Source: Littorina saxatilis (taxonomy: Eukaryota; Mollusca; Gastropoda; Littorinimorpha; Littorinidae). Taken from it: a stretch of 64,000 nt of DNA. The notes under the pieces are model-generated. The model saw only the letters and a list, made by a program, of their open reading frames with translations. It searched no databases and was not told the origin of the DNA. The position numbers and the translations under genes are program-made. Shown here piece after piece: positions 1-14,739 of the stretch. Numbering within the stretch: the first letter of the stretch is position 1; every line of letters starts with the position of its first letter. The DNA is taken from assembly GCF_037325665.1 (NCBI RefSeq), contig NC_090259.1, forward strand, positions 39,545,697 to 39,609,696, given 5' to 3'.

Positions 1-109
1 GCCTCTGTGTTAATTTTATTCATTTGCAAAAGAAACCTTCCTATGCTTTGAAAAAATCATATCATGTCTTGACTTTCAACTGTACGCGCGTGTGTATATG
101 TGTGTCACT

Positions 110-112
110 ACG

Positions 113-159
<47 letters not shown>

Positions 160-462
160 TGTGTGGGTGTCATATGTGTGTGTGTGACGTGTCACTTGTG
201 TCATCATAGTTTCAGTGTGTGTATGAGTGTAGATTGAGAGAGAATGAGAGAAAGTGAGAGAGAGTGAGTGTGTGGTTATTTGTTTGTGACTGTGTGCGTG
301 CGTGTATGGGTGCGTGTGTGTGTGTATATGTGTGCGCGCGAGCGCGCGCGTGTGTGTGTGCAGTGTGTGGTGTGTGTGTGTGTTTATGTGTGCCGTCAGT
401 GTCACTTGTGTCATAGTGTCAGTATGTGCATGAGTGTACGTTTGTCTGTGTGTGCGTGTGTC

Positions 463-535
<73 letters not shown>
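110..535. repeat. Microsatellite tract: (GT)n at 115-155, mixed GT/GC 250-460, (GA)n at 468-535
   Basis: Long simple repeats; the reading frames through them are repeat translations, not genes. Confidence 0.95.
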
Positions 536-538
<3 letters not shown>

Positions 539-745
539 CACTTCTTTGGCAATTTTGGACCAGACAGCGTCTTTATGTTTAACAGTTAGACTGTTCTGAA
601 ATTTGGACAGAATAACCGTTCTTTCGTAAAACACTTCTGTCAAGAGTACAGCAATTTCACCATCTGAAAAAGGCGCAGAACGCCCCTCTGTGTCTACTTT
701 CTTTTTGAGCGGCACACGTGCCTTGCCATTTTCGTTGACTGCCAT
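534..745 (-). CDS. N-terminal exon fragment, Myb/SANT-like DNA-binding domain
   Basis: Read on the minus strand from ATG at 745: MAVNENGKARVPLKKKVDTE, then GRSAPFSDGEIAVLLTEVFY and ERTVILSKFQNSLTVKHKDA VWSKIAKEV. This has the Myb/SANT-like pattern seen in NAIF1-type and many transposon-related proteins: R-x-x-x-F-S-x-x-E-x-x-x-L-L, a hydrophobic I-L helix, and K-x-x-x-W-x-x-I. The frame then enters a (CT)n microsatellite, so the true exon end is near 534-540. No further exon is visible in the window, and it may continue beyond position 1 or be a fragment. Confidence 0.45.
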
Positions 746-1138
746 GTTGATAGAAACGTGCGCATGCGTATTAGTAGGGATTCCCCCAATTTCCCCGACC
801 TTGACCTTAATACTCTCGCTGTCACTACTTTGGCGTTCAAGTCAGTTCATGCATTGTGAACAGTTAGAAAGTTGACTTCGGGAGTTCCCACTTCGAAAAG
901 AGGCCTCTACTTCCAGTGTTTCTTACTTCTAGTTCATGCATACGGGCCCAGGAAAGCACTTTGTGTCATCATTCCTGGTTTAAATGTTTGTGTTATGGAA
1001 GTTTTCTGAATTATGTGTCCCTGATTTTTATCTTATGTTGTAATACAGGCTTTGTGTTTGTATTCATGTGTGTGTTACTTTGTATGTGAAGGAAGCTTTG
1101 AAGAATCAGCTAATATTGAGCTCCTTATTTTCTATTTC

Positions 1139-1558
1139 TTATCAAATAACCAAAGGGAAGTAATCGCTCAATGCATACGACATGTGTAATAGAGTAAGCG
1201 AGAGTTGTACGGAACCTTTTCTCCTGGCACCTGAGAGAATAACAAGCATTGAAATGAACATTGAATTTGTTCTGATTAAAACCAGTCTTGATCTAAGGAC
1301 TAAGTCCGGTCGAGAATAAAAGCTGGTTCTTGTATATGACTGTGTACGTAGGTGTTAGTTGGAGTGCCTTGGAGAATGATGAGCATATGAGCTTGCGGTG
1401 ATCATCCTTTTTTGAGGATGAAAGTCGCTTGTTCATTTCAATGGTTGTTATTCTCTCAGGTGCCAGGAGAAAAGGTTCCGTACAACTCTCGCTTACTCTA
1501 TTACACATGTCGTATGCATTAAGAGCGATTACTTCCCTTTGGTTATTTGATATCTTAA
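1139..1558. repeat. Inverted-repeat element (MITE-like), arms about 120 bp
   Basis: The left arm, about 1139-1261 (CAAATAACCAAAGGGAAGTA...), recurs inverted at about 1426-1556 with a 165-bp spacer. A third occurrence of the arm, including its inner extension, lies at 38634-38790 in intron 11 of PCL. No clear target duplication was found. Confidence 0.7.
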
Positions 1559-2029
1559 CATCGCTCTGCCTCATTCTGTTTGACTTTCTATTTCTTATTT
1601 TCTGCCTTTCATGGCACTTTTTCAGTACCATGTGGATGAGTGTAAATAAATTAAAAACATGTACCTATAGTATAAATAAGTGGAGAACTGAAGGATAATG
1701 GCTGTCGTGTGTTCAGGTGGCTTCAGACTATGTACACTAACTAATGATTTGATAAATTGTTGTCAGTTTCAGGGAAACTCTGTTGGACCTGGGCTGCAGA
1801 GGAGAGGTAGCAAATGCAGCCAAGCAGATCGAGTCTCATCTTTTGAAGGAAGGGAAGGCGCATCACTTGTTTATGCCTGGTGATGGATTACCGAGGACGT
1901 CAGCACGGCACTGGGAGTCCTTACAAAACACATTGCCTTTCGCTGCATATATATTCAGAGATAGCCGAAAAGTCGCAGCATTGTGAATACAAATTGTATT
2001 TTGAGTGTTGATAATTATCACTAATTGAT

Positions 2030-2379
2030 GGGGCGGGAATGTAGCTCAGTCGGTAGCGCGCTGGATTTGTATCCAGTTGGCCGCTGTCAGCGTGAGTTCG
2101 TCCACAAGTGACGTTCGGCGAGAGGTTTATTTCTCAGAGTTACCTTTGTGTGCAGACTCTCCTCGGTGTCCGAACACCCCCGTGTGTACACGCAAGCACA
2201 AGACCAAGTGCGCACGAAAAAGATCCTGTAATCCATGTCAGAGTTCGGTGGGTTATAGAAACACGAAAATACCCAGCATGCTTCCTCCGAAAGCGGCGTA
2301 TGGCTGCCTAAATGGCGGGGTAAAAACGGTCATACACGTAAAAGCCGTGGGAGTTTCAGCCCATGAACGAACAAACAAA
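2030..2379 (+). mobile_element. tRNA-headed SINE (family A), full copy
   Basis: The head GGAATGTAGCTCAGTCGG holds an A-box-like segment, and a weak B box (GTGAGTTCGTCC) lies about 40 bp on. The tail is GAACGAACAAACAAA. It is flanked by a perfect 13-bp target duplication ATCACTAATTGAT at 2017-2029 and 2380-2392, so it inserted by LINE-type target-primed reverse transcription. Confidence 0.85.
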
Positions 2380-2579
2380 ATCACTAATTGATCAGCATTA
2401 CATGGTTTTGTATTTTAAAACAAATGTGACTATTTCTTTAATACGCAAAGGGTTTCTTATTATATTTGTCCTAATCAAAAATGTTAAATGTGTCAAAATG
2501 CCATGGCCATCAAGTTCAAAATGTAAAGCCTAGGTAGAATATGATTCATAATTTTAGTTGTAACTAAGTAAGTGTATCT

Positions 2580-2946
2580 TCTTCTTCTTCTGCGTTCGTG
2601 GGCTGAAACTGCTACGTACACTCGTGTTTTTTGCACGAGTGGAATTTTACGTGTATGACCGTTTTTTACCCCGCCATTTAGGCAGCCATACGCCGTTTTC
2701 GGAGGAAACATGCTGGGTATTTTCGTGTTTCTATAACACACCGAACTCTGACATGGATCTTTTTCGTGCGCACTTGGTCTTGTGCTTGCGTGTACACACG
2801 GGGGTGTTCGGACACCGAGGAGAGTCTGCACACAAAGTTGACTCTGATAAATAAATCTCTCGCCGAACGTGGGGACGAACTCACGCTGAGAGCGGCCAAC
2901 TGGATACAAATCCAGCACGCTACCGACTGAGCTACATCCCCGCCCC
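2580..2946 (-). mobile_element. tRNA-headed SINE (family A), full copy, opposite strand
   Basis: Same family as the copy at 2030, in inverse orientation. Flanked by a 13-bp target duplication AGTAAGTGTATCT at 2567-2579 and 2947-2959. The body is largely shared with the + copy, so the pair can form a long hairpin. Confidence 0.85.
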
Positions 2947-3154
2947 AGTAAGTGTATCTAATTTCTAAATTTAATTACGCATTTTCACTAAGATTGTGAA
3001 TGTTATTGAAAATTGTTGAATAACATAATATTTTGATGAAACAATTTGTTTTTGAGTTTCTGCTTGCATGGTTTGAGTGAGTGTTGTTGTCAGAGTGCCT
3101 GAAAATATGAGCAGCTAAAAACCTGCTTTATAAAGAGCATAAACAATCCGGAAT

Positions 3155-3335
3155 ACGAATGGAATACGCATGCGATACGCATGCGGTAGACCTGCGTTAG
3201 AGGTGCGTGTCACGCTCGATATCCGAGCAAAAAACGCATGCGTATCGCACGAAACAAAAGTTACAGAATCGTATGCGTATCGCATGCGTTTCACGCATGC
3301 GATACGCACGCTTTCACGCATGCGATACGCATGCA
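3155..3335. repeat. Cluster of GCATGCGATACGCATGC palindromic repeats
   Basis: At least six copies or half-copies of CGCATGCGATACGCATGCG or its complement in 180 bp, in both orientations. Could be subterminal repeats of a small DNA element; no coding content. Confidence 0.6.
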
Positions 3336-6415
<3,080 letters not shown>

Positions 6416-7181
6416 AAACTAGAAAATGTGTGCAATATAAAACAAGGATAATCACTGTCAAATCTTTGCTTGTACCTGCGTGGTGTTTACTGCGCTATAT
6501 ACACAACCTGTTTTATTTCCTTTTTTTTTGGGGGGGGGGATGTTTTGTGATGAGGGTTTTTTCAAAGCCTTCACTGCTTTAGTCATTGAATCCACCCGAC
6601 TTCGATTTATTGTTCAGTGATGGGTAATTGTGTGACCAACTATGTAAGTTAGTGATTGTTCTGGCTTCATACAATGACATTGCATTAATTTTATAAGTGT
6701 ATGTGTGTGTGTTTCAGGCAAAAGCTGATATTACAGTCCTAGTTGTATGCAGTACCTCTGCTTCTTCGTTCAGGAATCAAAGTATACAATCTAAACCGAT
6801 TATTTTGTTCAATAATGTTCAGCTTACCATCCCGAAGAAGGCAGTAACGTGCCGAGATATTGATTATAGATATTAACGTACCTAACCTGGTTACTGGTGT
6901 GTTTTCTTTTTATTTCAATAATGTAAATGTGTGACAACTTGCAGGGTACTTGATGTTCAGAGCAATTTTTCTGGCAAAAGACCTTTTATGGATCAAAGAA
7001 AACTTTTGTCATGGTGCACAAGTCAATCAATTTGATTGATAAATAATTTGTGCTGCATTTTCCCTGGTTCCAAAACGTGGTATGTATTACCACATGTCCT
7101 TACCTGTCATTGGCATCACATGATTCTCTGCAAGCAGTCTTTTGTGGAAATACGTCATTTAACACTTGCACTTATAGTAGG

Positions 7182-7571
7182 GCTGATGGGGTCTATGTCG
7201 ACCAAAAGAGTGGGATTCTCTGTAGGTCGAGTTCCTGTAGGTGGATTCCCTGTATACCTAAGACTTTAAAATTGGCAATCTAGTATACAGGGAATCCCAC
7301 AGGGTGCAGTTTTTCAATAAAACTTGCAAACCATACTGGAATTTCTAAGAAATATCAAAAAAAGATCGAAAAACATCAAATTCTAACGATGTCGCTAAGC
7401 ATCACGTGACTTTCATTGATATTAGCAAAACGCTACAGGAACTACACCCTGTGGTATTCCCTGTATACAAGATTGCCAATTTTAAAGTCTTAGGTATACA
7501 GAGAATCCACCTACAGGAACTCGACCTACAGTGAATCCCATTCTTTTGGTCGACATAGACCCCATCAGCTA
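7182..7571. mobile_element. Inverted-repeat element (MITE) with 9-bp flanking repeat
   Basis: Starts GCTGATGGGGTCTATGTCGA and ends with its complement; arms about 120 bp. Flanked by TATAGTAGG at 7173-7181 and 7572-7580, a 9-bp duplication as in Mutator-like elements. Both arms include a 31-bp module (7254-7284 and inverted near 7467-7497) also found in SINE family B. Confidence 0.75.
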
Positions 7572-7655
7572 TATAGTAGGTGGCTGTGGAACGGTAGACA
7601 TGCAACGACAACGAACAACAAAAGACAAGGTGTGGAGTACACTCATTTTTTATAT

Positions 7656-8488
7656 TTAGTCAAGTTTTGACTAAATATTTTAACATCGAGGGGGAATCGA
7701 GACGAGGGTCGTGGTGTATGTGTGTCTGTCTGTCTGTCTGTGCGTGTGTGTGTGTGTGTAGAGCGATTCAGACTAAACTACTGGACCGATCTTTATGAAA
7801 TTTGACATGAGAGTTCCTGGGTATGAAATCCCCGAACGTTTTTTTCATTTTTTTGATAAATGTCTTTGATGACGTCATATCCGGCTTTTCGTGAAAGTTG
7901 AGGCGGCACTGTCACGCCCTCATTTTTCAACCAAATTGGTTGAAATTTTGGTCAAGTAATCTTCGACGAAGCCCGGGGTTCGGTATTGCATTTCAGCTTG
8001 GTGGCTTAAAAATTAATTAATGACTTTGGTCATTAAAAATCTAAAAATTGTAAAAAAAAATAAAAATTTATAAAACGATCCAAATTTACGTTTATCTTAT
8101 TCTCCATCATTTGCTGATTCCAAAAACATATAAATATGTTATATTCGGATTAAAAACAAGCTCTGAAAATTAAATATATAAAAATTATTATCAAAATTAA
8201 ATTGTCCAGATCAATTTAAAAACACTTTCATCTTATTCCTTGTCGGTTCCTGATTCCAAAAACATATAGATATGATATGTTTGGATTAAAAACACGCTCA
8301 GAAAGTTAAAACAAAGAGAGGTACAGAAAAGCGTGCTATCCTTCTTAGCGCAACTACTACCCCGCTCTTCTTGTCAATTTCACTGCCTTTGCCATGAGCG
8401 GTGGACTGACGATGCTACGAGTATACGGTCTTGCTGAAAAATGGCAGCTACTTGACTAAATATTGTATTTTCGCCTTACGCGACTTGT
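7656..8488 (+). mobile_element. Helentron-like non-autonomous element, family 3, full copy
   Basis: The left end is a perfect hairpin (TTTAGTCAA / TTGACTAAA). The same arm recurs inverted as CTTGACTAAA about 28 bp before the right end, followed by the stem-loop TCGC-CTTAC-GCGA and terminal ACTTGT. An internal GT/CTGT microsatellite is present near the left end. Other copies: 11239-12038 and 59126-59962. Confidence 0.7.
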
Positions 8489-9640
8489 CTTAACATACGC
8501 TAAGTTTCTTTGAGAATGCTCCAAGTGAAAATCAGGGGTTCCTAGGCCTGATATCACAATTAAACAGCTTCTTCTCAGAATCAGGAGGTAAAAAACGAGA
8601 TGTCGTGCACGTGACAAGAACAGACAGCAGCAGCAGCAACAACAACATTGCTAAATCGTCGCTTTAACAAAATTTCATGTTTAGTATCGCAGACAAAGCA
8701 CGGCTACTGATCCGACCAAAGCCACACTTCATGCACGATGGGCACATTGTTATGACCAGCTTGTTAACGTGAGCATTGTGTATGTTTTACATAGAATTGA
8801 ATGTGTTTGTCGTTGTGTCTGTCATCTATCCTACTCGTTTGATTTAGAATAAAGCAAACTTATTACAATGACGATTTTCTTCGGTTTTTGATGAAGGATT
8901 GGCATCAAGACTTTTCCTATTTTCCAACTCTGCCACCATGCACTGGCCGTTCAGGTCTGCATGTCGACCACATGGTGTGTGATCAGATTTTTCGGACATG
9001 TTCACAATGCTTACATGACCACCAAATGGAAAATCAGTTGGTATTTGTTATGTTTTTGTGTAAGCACAATCTTCATACAAGTAAACAGAAACAGTTTTGT
9101 TGCAAACAGTGCCTTCATAAGAAAAAATGCTTCTAAGTCAAAATACATACCCCCTTTTTCGTATTGCGTAAAATATACCCATAAATTCTGGACATCACAT
9201 TTTTATTTTTTTTCACAACAATGAAACCAAACTTTGGCATATGTTTTAGCAATATATTCACAATCAAACCTATGAGTTTGAAGGCTGCATCTTGTTTTGT
9301 TTATTTTTGAGAATTTTTTTGCAAACCCATGCAAATGGCCTGTTTCTGGGGAGAGACTGGGGAGATAATGGCCAGTATAGAAAGAGTTAATAAGTAAACT
9401 AATGTCAGAAGTAGGTATTTACCTTGTTTGCCTTCGCGTTCTTGATAGCCCGCTGCAGCATTTGTATCACTTCCCTTGACATTCAAAACGCCAATGTATT
9501 TCTGAAAGGAAAATAAAGATATTGACCGAAACATCACACAAGTGGTATATCATGCTAGGTTTTGTTTACAGTGCCTGTTCTACGACCACATCTGATTGTA
9601 ATTTAAATAAAGAAAAACTGTATCCATTTATTACTTCTCT
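8489..9640. other. No gene recognised
   Basis: The + frame at 8888-9136 has scattered cysteines and histidines but no spaced zinc-finger pattern and no splice or start support. Nothing else seen. Confidence 0.5.
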
Positions 9641-9651
9641 ATTTGTGTGTG

Positions 9652-9757
9652 TGCAGGGGCGGATCACATCATTTTTAAGGGGGAGTTTCCAAATTTCTTT
9701 TAGGGACAATTTGACGACGCGAAGCGTTTAGTTGAAGACGCGAAGCGTTCAACCTCC

Positions 9758-9794
<37 letters not shown>

Positions 9795-9860
9795 CCGACA
9801 AATGTTGATAAAAACAAGGAAAATGGATCAATCTGAGCCAAGAAACATCCCCTAATACAC
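9652..9860 (+). mobile_element. Partial copy of the GGGGCGGATC-type MITE with long poly-G (9759-9793)
   Basis: Begins CAGGGGCGGATCAC and resembles the complete element at 14026-14296 in order of parts: GGCGGATC end, GCGAAGCG palindromes, G-run, GTCC, and ATCAATCTGAGCCA. The right terminus is not recognisable. Confidence 0.5.
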
Positions 9861-9918
9861 CTTCCAAAAAAGTAAATATATTAACCTTTGCCGGATGCCG
9901 CTTTTGACTACACACGCC

Positions 9919-10046
9919 CGACGATGCGGGTTTGTCTGAACCCATACATTTGAAAGAGGGTTTTTACCGTTTATTTCTCTAACGACGATGCGGGTTTGTC
10001 TGAACCCATACATTTGAAAGAGGGTTTTTACCGTTTATTTCTCTAA
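9919..10046. repeat. 64-bp tandem duplication
   Basis: CGACGATGCGGGTTTGTCTG... repeated at 9919 and 9983 with near-identity. Contains the imperfect stem GGGTT-TGTCTG-AACCC. Confidence 0.85.
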
Positions 10047-10120
10047 CGACGGGGTGGGTTCAGGGAAACCCACAGCGCTACTTCAGTGGGTGCATCGAGT
10101 TTCTCCCTTCACCGACTTCA

Positions 10121-10260
10121 TGCAGGGGAGGGAGAGGGAGAGGGGGAGGGAGAGACTGAGAGAGACTGAGAGACTAAGAAAGAGAGAGAGAGAGAGAGAC
10201 TAAGAAAGAGAGACTAAGAAAGAGAGAGAGAGAGAGAATAAGAAAGAGAGAGAGAGACTA

Positions 10261-10295
<35 letters not shown>

Positions 10296-11240
10296 CTAAG
10301 AAAGAGAGAGAGAGAGACTAAGAAAGAGAGAGACTAAGAAAGAGAGAGAGAGAGAGACTAATAAAGAGAGAGACTAAGAAAGAGAGAGAGAGAGAGAGAC
10401 TAAGAAAGAGAGAGAGACTAAGAAAGAGATAGAGAGACTAAGAAAGAGAGAGAGACTAAGAAAGAGAGAGAGAGAGACTAAGAAAGAGAGAGAGGGAGAC
10501 TAAGAAAGAGAGAGAGAGAGAGAGACTAAGAAATAGAGAGATAGAGACTAAGAAAGAGAGATAGAGACTAAGAAAGAGAGAGAGACTAAGAAAGAGAGAG
10601 AGACTAAGAAAGAGAGAGAGAGAGACTAAGAAAGAGAGAGAGACTAAGAAAGAGAGAGAGAGAGAAAGAGAGAGACAAAGAAAGAGAGAGAGACTAAGAA
10701 AGAGAGAGAGAGAGACTAAGAAAGAGAGAGAGAGAGACTAAGAAAGAGAGAGAGAGAGAGACTAAGAAAGAGAGAGACTAAGACAGAGAGAGAGAGAGAC
10801 TAAGAAAGAGAGAGAGAGAGAGACTAAGAAAGAGAGAGAGAGAGATTAAGAAAGAAAGAGAGACTAAGAAAGAGAGAGAGAGACTAAGAAAGAGAGAGAG
10901 AGACTAAGAAAGAGAGAGAGAGAGACTAAGAAAGAGAGAGACAGACTAAGAAAGAGAGAGAGAGAGACTAAGAAAGAGAGAGAGAGAGAGACTAAGAAAG
11001 AGAGAGAGAGAGACTAAGAAAGAGAGAGAGAGAGACTAAGAAAGAGAGAGAGAGATAGACTAAGAAAGAGAGAGAGACTAAGAAAGAGAGAGAGAGAGAG
11101 ACTAAGAAAGAGAGAGAGAGACTAAGAAAGAGAGAGAGAGACTAAGAAAGAGAGAGAGAGACTAAGAAAGAGAGAGAGAGAGACTAAAAAAAGAGAGAGA
11201 GAGACTAAGAAAGAGAGAGAGAGAGAGACTAAGAAAGAGA
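10121..11240. repeat. GA-rich satellite with ACTAAGAAAG punctuation, about 1.1 kb
   Basis: Dozens of units of the form AGACTAAGAAAGAGAGAGAG, length varying by steps of two to four bases. It directly abuts, and seems to replace, the left end of a family 3 Helentron-like copy; the seed may be GAATCGAGACGAGGG in that element. Confidence 0.95.
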
Positions 11241-12038
11241 GGGTCGTGGTGTATGTGCGTGTGTGTGTGTGTGCGTGTGTGCGTGTGTGTAGAGCGATTC
11301 AGACTAAACTACTGGACCGATCTTTATGAAATTTGACATGAGAGTTCCTGGGTATGAAATCCCCATACGTTTTTTTCATTTTTTTGATAAATGTCTTTGA
11401 TGACGTCATATCCGGCTTTTCGTGAAAGTTGAGGCGGCACTGTCACGCCCTCATTTTTCAACCAAATTGGTTGAAAGTTTGGTCAAGTAATCTTCGACGA
11501 AGCCCGGACTTCGGTATTGCATTTCAGCTTGGTGGCTTAAAAATTAATTAATGACTTTGGTCATTAAAAATCTGAAAATTGTAAAAAAAAATAAAAATTT
11601 AGAAAACGATCCAAATTTACGTTTATCTTATTCTCCATCATTTGCTGATTCCAAAACCATATAAATATGTTATATTCGGATTAAAAACAAGCTCTGAAAA
11701 TTAAATATATAAAAATTATTATCAAAATTAAATTGTCCAAATCAATTTAAAAACACTTTCATCTTATTCCTTGTCGGTTCCTGATTCCAAAAACATATAG
11801 ATATGATATGTTTGGATTAAAAATACGCTCAGAAAGTTAAAACAAAGAGAGGTACAGAAAAGCGTGCTATCCTTCTTAGCGCAACTACTACCCCGCTCTT
11901 CTTGTCAATTTCACTGCCTATGCCGTGAGCGGTGGACTACGAGTATACGGTCTTGCTGCGTTGCATTGCGTTCAGTTTCATGCTGTGAGTTCGACAGCTA
12001 CTTGACTAAATATTGTATTTTCGCCTTACGCGACTTGT
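11239..12038 (+). mobile_element. Helentron-like element, family 3, left end lost into satellite
   Basis: Very similar to 7720-8488 from GGGTCGTGGTGTATGTG onward, ending in the same stem-loop and ACTTGT. The left hairpin is missing and the preceding sequence is the GA/ACTAAG satellite. Confidence 0.75.
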
Positions 12039-12950
12039 TTCTCTTTCTCTTCTCAATTCTAGATACGGACCCAAAGTTACACCAAGATGTATATTGTGGA
12101 TGTCATACTGTGTTTTTTGTGTGTGTATAATTATAATGATATGCATCTTAAATACATATTTCAACAGCATACACACATGTTTATTTATAACAGATTAATC
12201 TTAAGGAGGTGCTGTACATGAAAACTGTTATGTCCATCGTTAGAATCATACATATTTGAGTGAAATGTGCAGATTTTGAGGGAAAAAAAAAGAAAAAAAA
12301 AGAGAGGTCTTCGCAGGGACAAGGTAAAAAAAAAATTTTTTTTTAAAAGGAAGGGTGTTTGTACTGTGTGTAAAAGCCTGACAGTATCTGTGATGGTTTA
12401 CGGGAGGCTTACTGCGCCTTTAATTTAAAAAAGCTAAATTAAGTAAAGACAGACCAAAAAGTATACAGCGGGAATTATATAGCACTTTACACATTTAACT
12501 AATGACAGAAGAACAAAAAGTGAACAGCAGAAATTATTTTGTACTGACACATTCCAGTAACGAAAACTAGGCAAAATAAACAGTAAAAATATGTTGTACT
12601 TACACGATGCCTGGTCGACAATTACGTAAATCACAAGCTCAGCATAGCAGCATCATCGAACAATTTCCGACCATCAAGCCACGGATTGGAAGACTATGAT
12701 ATTGACACAATTTATCATTGTGTTTTCAATGGCAACTTCATTTGTACTGTGAACCGAAACCGTCAGCTGAACGCAGGTCCACAGACGTATGATATAAACG
12801 GACTGACTGCAATCTTCTTCACACAATCACAGAGGACCGTGATTCACAAAAAGAATTTACTTCATGCCACCACAGACGAACAAGTTTTCATTAAAATGTC
12901 AGTAGAGTGAGCTCTTATAAACATAAAGAAATGAGGACTGAAGAAACATC
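12039..12950. other. No gene recognised
   Basis: A + frame at 12686-12910 has 74 codons with no recognised pattern and no clear splice sites. A short T-rich/A-rich hairpin lies near 12330. Confidence 0.5.
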
Positions 12951-12954
12951 AAAG

Positions 12955-13330
12955 TGTCACCAGGACCCGTATGCTTATGGGGGAAGTACGCGACAACTCC
13001 CGAAGTTTTGAGTGACATAGGAAGTACTTGGCTCACTTTCGTATGCATGGGCCGGAAGAAGGGCTTACTTCGAAGCAAAGCGAGGAAGTAACTGAGGGTA
13101 GTTTGCGACTACTTCCAACGTTTTGAGCGACATCGGAAGTACATACTCACTTTCGCATGCATGCCGGACGAAAAAAGAGCTTACCGTCTTTGGAAGCAAA
13201 CTAGGAAGTAGGCCTAAGTGAGGGTAATTGTACTACAGCGAGACCCAGTAGTACAAACGCTACTTCCAATGTTTCTCAGTGCAAAATGGCAGGGCTTTTC
13301 TTCGGTTTTTCATATCAAACCGAGCTAACG
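12955..13330. repeat. Degenerate tandem repeat, units of about 110-120 bp
   Basis: The order GCGAC..CTCCC/TTCC..ACGTTTTGAG-GACAT-GGAAGTAC..CTCACTTTCG-ATGCATG recurs at least twice. A related stretch with ATGCATACGGGCCC lies at about 870-960. Confidence 0.55.
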
Positions 13331-13521
13331 CAAATGAAAATAGAAGGAAAAGTCGTATCTCGTGCGTGCATTTCGTGCACATTTCCCTGAAAACAAACCA
13401 GCCAGCTTTGACTTAGTTTGTTTGTTCTGGTTCACTGGCCACCACTCAGCTTTCATCCCCGCTTATACGAGGGGGTATTTCTATGTAAATGGGCGTCGTT
13501 GTGTGCACCCAAGTAACTGGC

Positions 13522-13850
13522 CTTCCCACATGGATCCCATGTGGGCCCCAAGTGGGATCCCACATGATGACGTTGTGGGAAGTCCCACATAGGCGCCATG
13601 TGGGATTTGATTACAGCTTCCAGTGGGAGCCCAGTGGGAAGTAAATGGGGCACGAGTGGGAAACGGGTGGGACACGACTGGAAAACGGGTGGGGCACGAG
13701 TGGGAGTCAGGGTGGGAACTGAACGAGTGGCCGCCCGGGTGGAAAACGAGTGGGATTCAGGTAGGAAGCGAGTGGGATTCAGGTGGGAAGCAAGTGGGAT
13801 TCAGGTGGGAAACAAGTGGGGTTTAAATCGGAAACGTGTGGGACTTCTTC
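13522..13850. repeat. GTGGGATCCCAC palindromes grading into a GTGGGA minisatellite
   Basis: Starts with overlapping palindromes (ATGGATCCCATGTGG, GTGGGATCCCACATG) and grades into repeats of GAGTGGGATTCAGGTGGGAA of about 20-22 bp. Frames across it are repeat translations. Confidence 0.8.
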
Positions 13851-13982
13851 TTAATTCTTCTTCTTCTGACTTCCGTAGAGGACTGGGTTCTTGCGAACGT
13901 CTCAAGAGTCCTGCGAATTTAAAAATCATCAATGTATAAAGAAAAAAAAGCCAAGAACAACTGATACACACACACATATTTA

Positions 13983-13983
<1 letters not shown>

Positions 13984-14019
<36 letters not shown>
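13984..14019. repeat. (CA)n microsatellite
   Basis: Pure CA tract next to a MITE target site. Confidence 0.97.
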
Positions 14020-14023
<4 letters not shown>

Positions 14024-14025
14024 TT

Positions 14026-14296
14026 CAAGGGCGGATCAATTCACTTTGGAAGGGGGGGGGGGGGTTACAAAATGACTGCGAAGATACAAGTTGACGGCGC
14101 CGAAGGCGCCTAAGCCTCTAGGGGGGTCCGGGGGCATGCCCCCCCGGAAATTTTTGTTATCCAAAGAAGCAAAATAGCTATCTGGTGCATCCTGAGCCAA
14201 TAAATTACCTCTTTTTGGGGGGGGGGGGGTGGGGGAGTGGGGGGGGGGGGGTTACGTAACCCGTGTAACCCCCCCCCCCCCCCAGATCCGCCCTTG
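14026..14296. mobile_element. CAAGGGCGGATC-ended MITE, complete
   Basis: Terminal inverted repeat CAAGGGCGGATC / GATCCGCCCTTG, flanked by a 5-bp duplication AGTTT at 14021-14025 and 14297-14301. Internal GC hairpins (GGCGCCGAAGGCGCC, GGGGGCATGCCCCC) and G/C runs. No coding capacity. Confidence 0.85.
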
Positions 14297-14739
14297 AGTT
14301 TTTAATCACTCAAATCAACTTGACGCTGTCTAGTGTAAATAGCGTGTGCTGTGACGTCACCGATCTCGATGGGGCAACTTGCAGACTCGCGCAGTGTGAC
14401 TCGCGCTCGCAGCGTCGGAACATTTTCCTCGCACGCTGTGTGGGAACGAAGAGGGAATTCCCACTTTTATCCCATTTCTGTCGAAGTGCAAGCTTGTTTC
14501 ACGGCCCATACCACTTTCTTCCCATAGCTAGCCTTTGACTGAGGGAGTTCTGTGGGATGGGAGTGGGCATGTGTGAGTGTGAGAGTGTGCGTGTGTGCCG
14601 TGTGTGAGTGTATGTATGCGTGTGTCACTGAGACAGTGAGTGTGTCACAAAAAAACATTGTCACGGCAGACACTTTGATAAAATGTTAAAGGATAACTAT
14701 TTCAGTTTTACTGTAATTTTTACTTTTTTTAAGTTCTAT

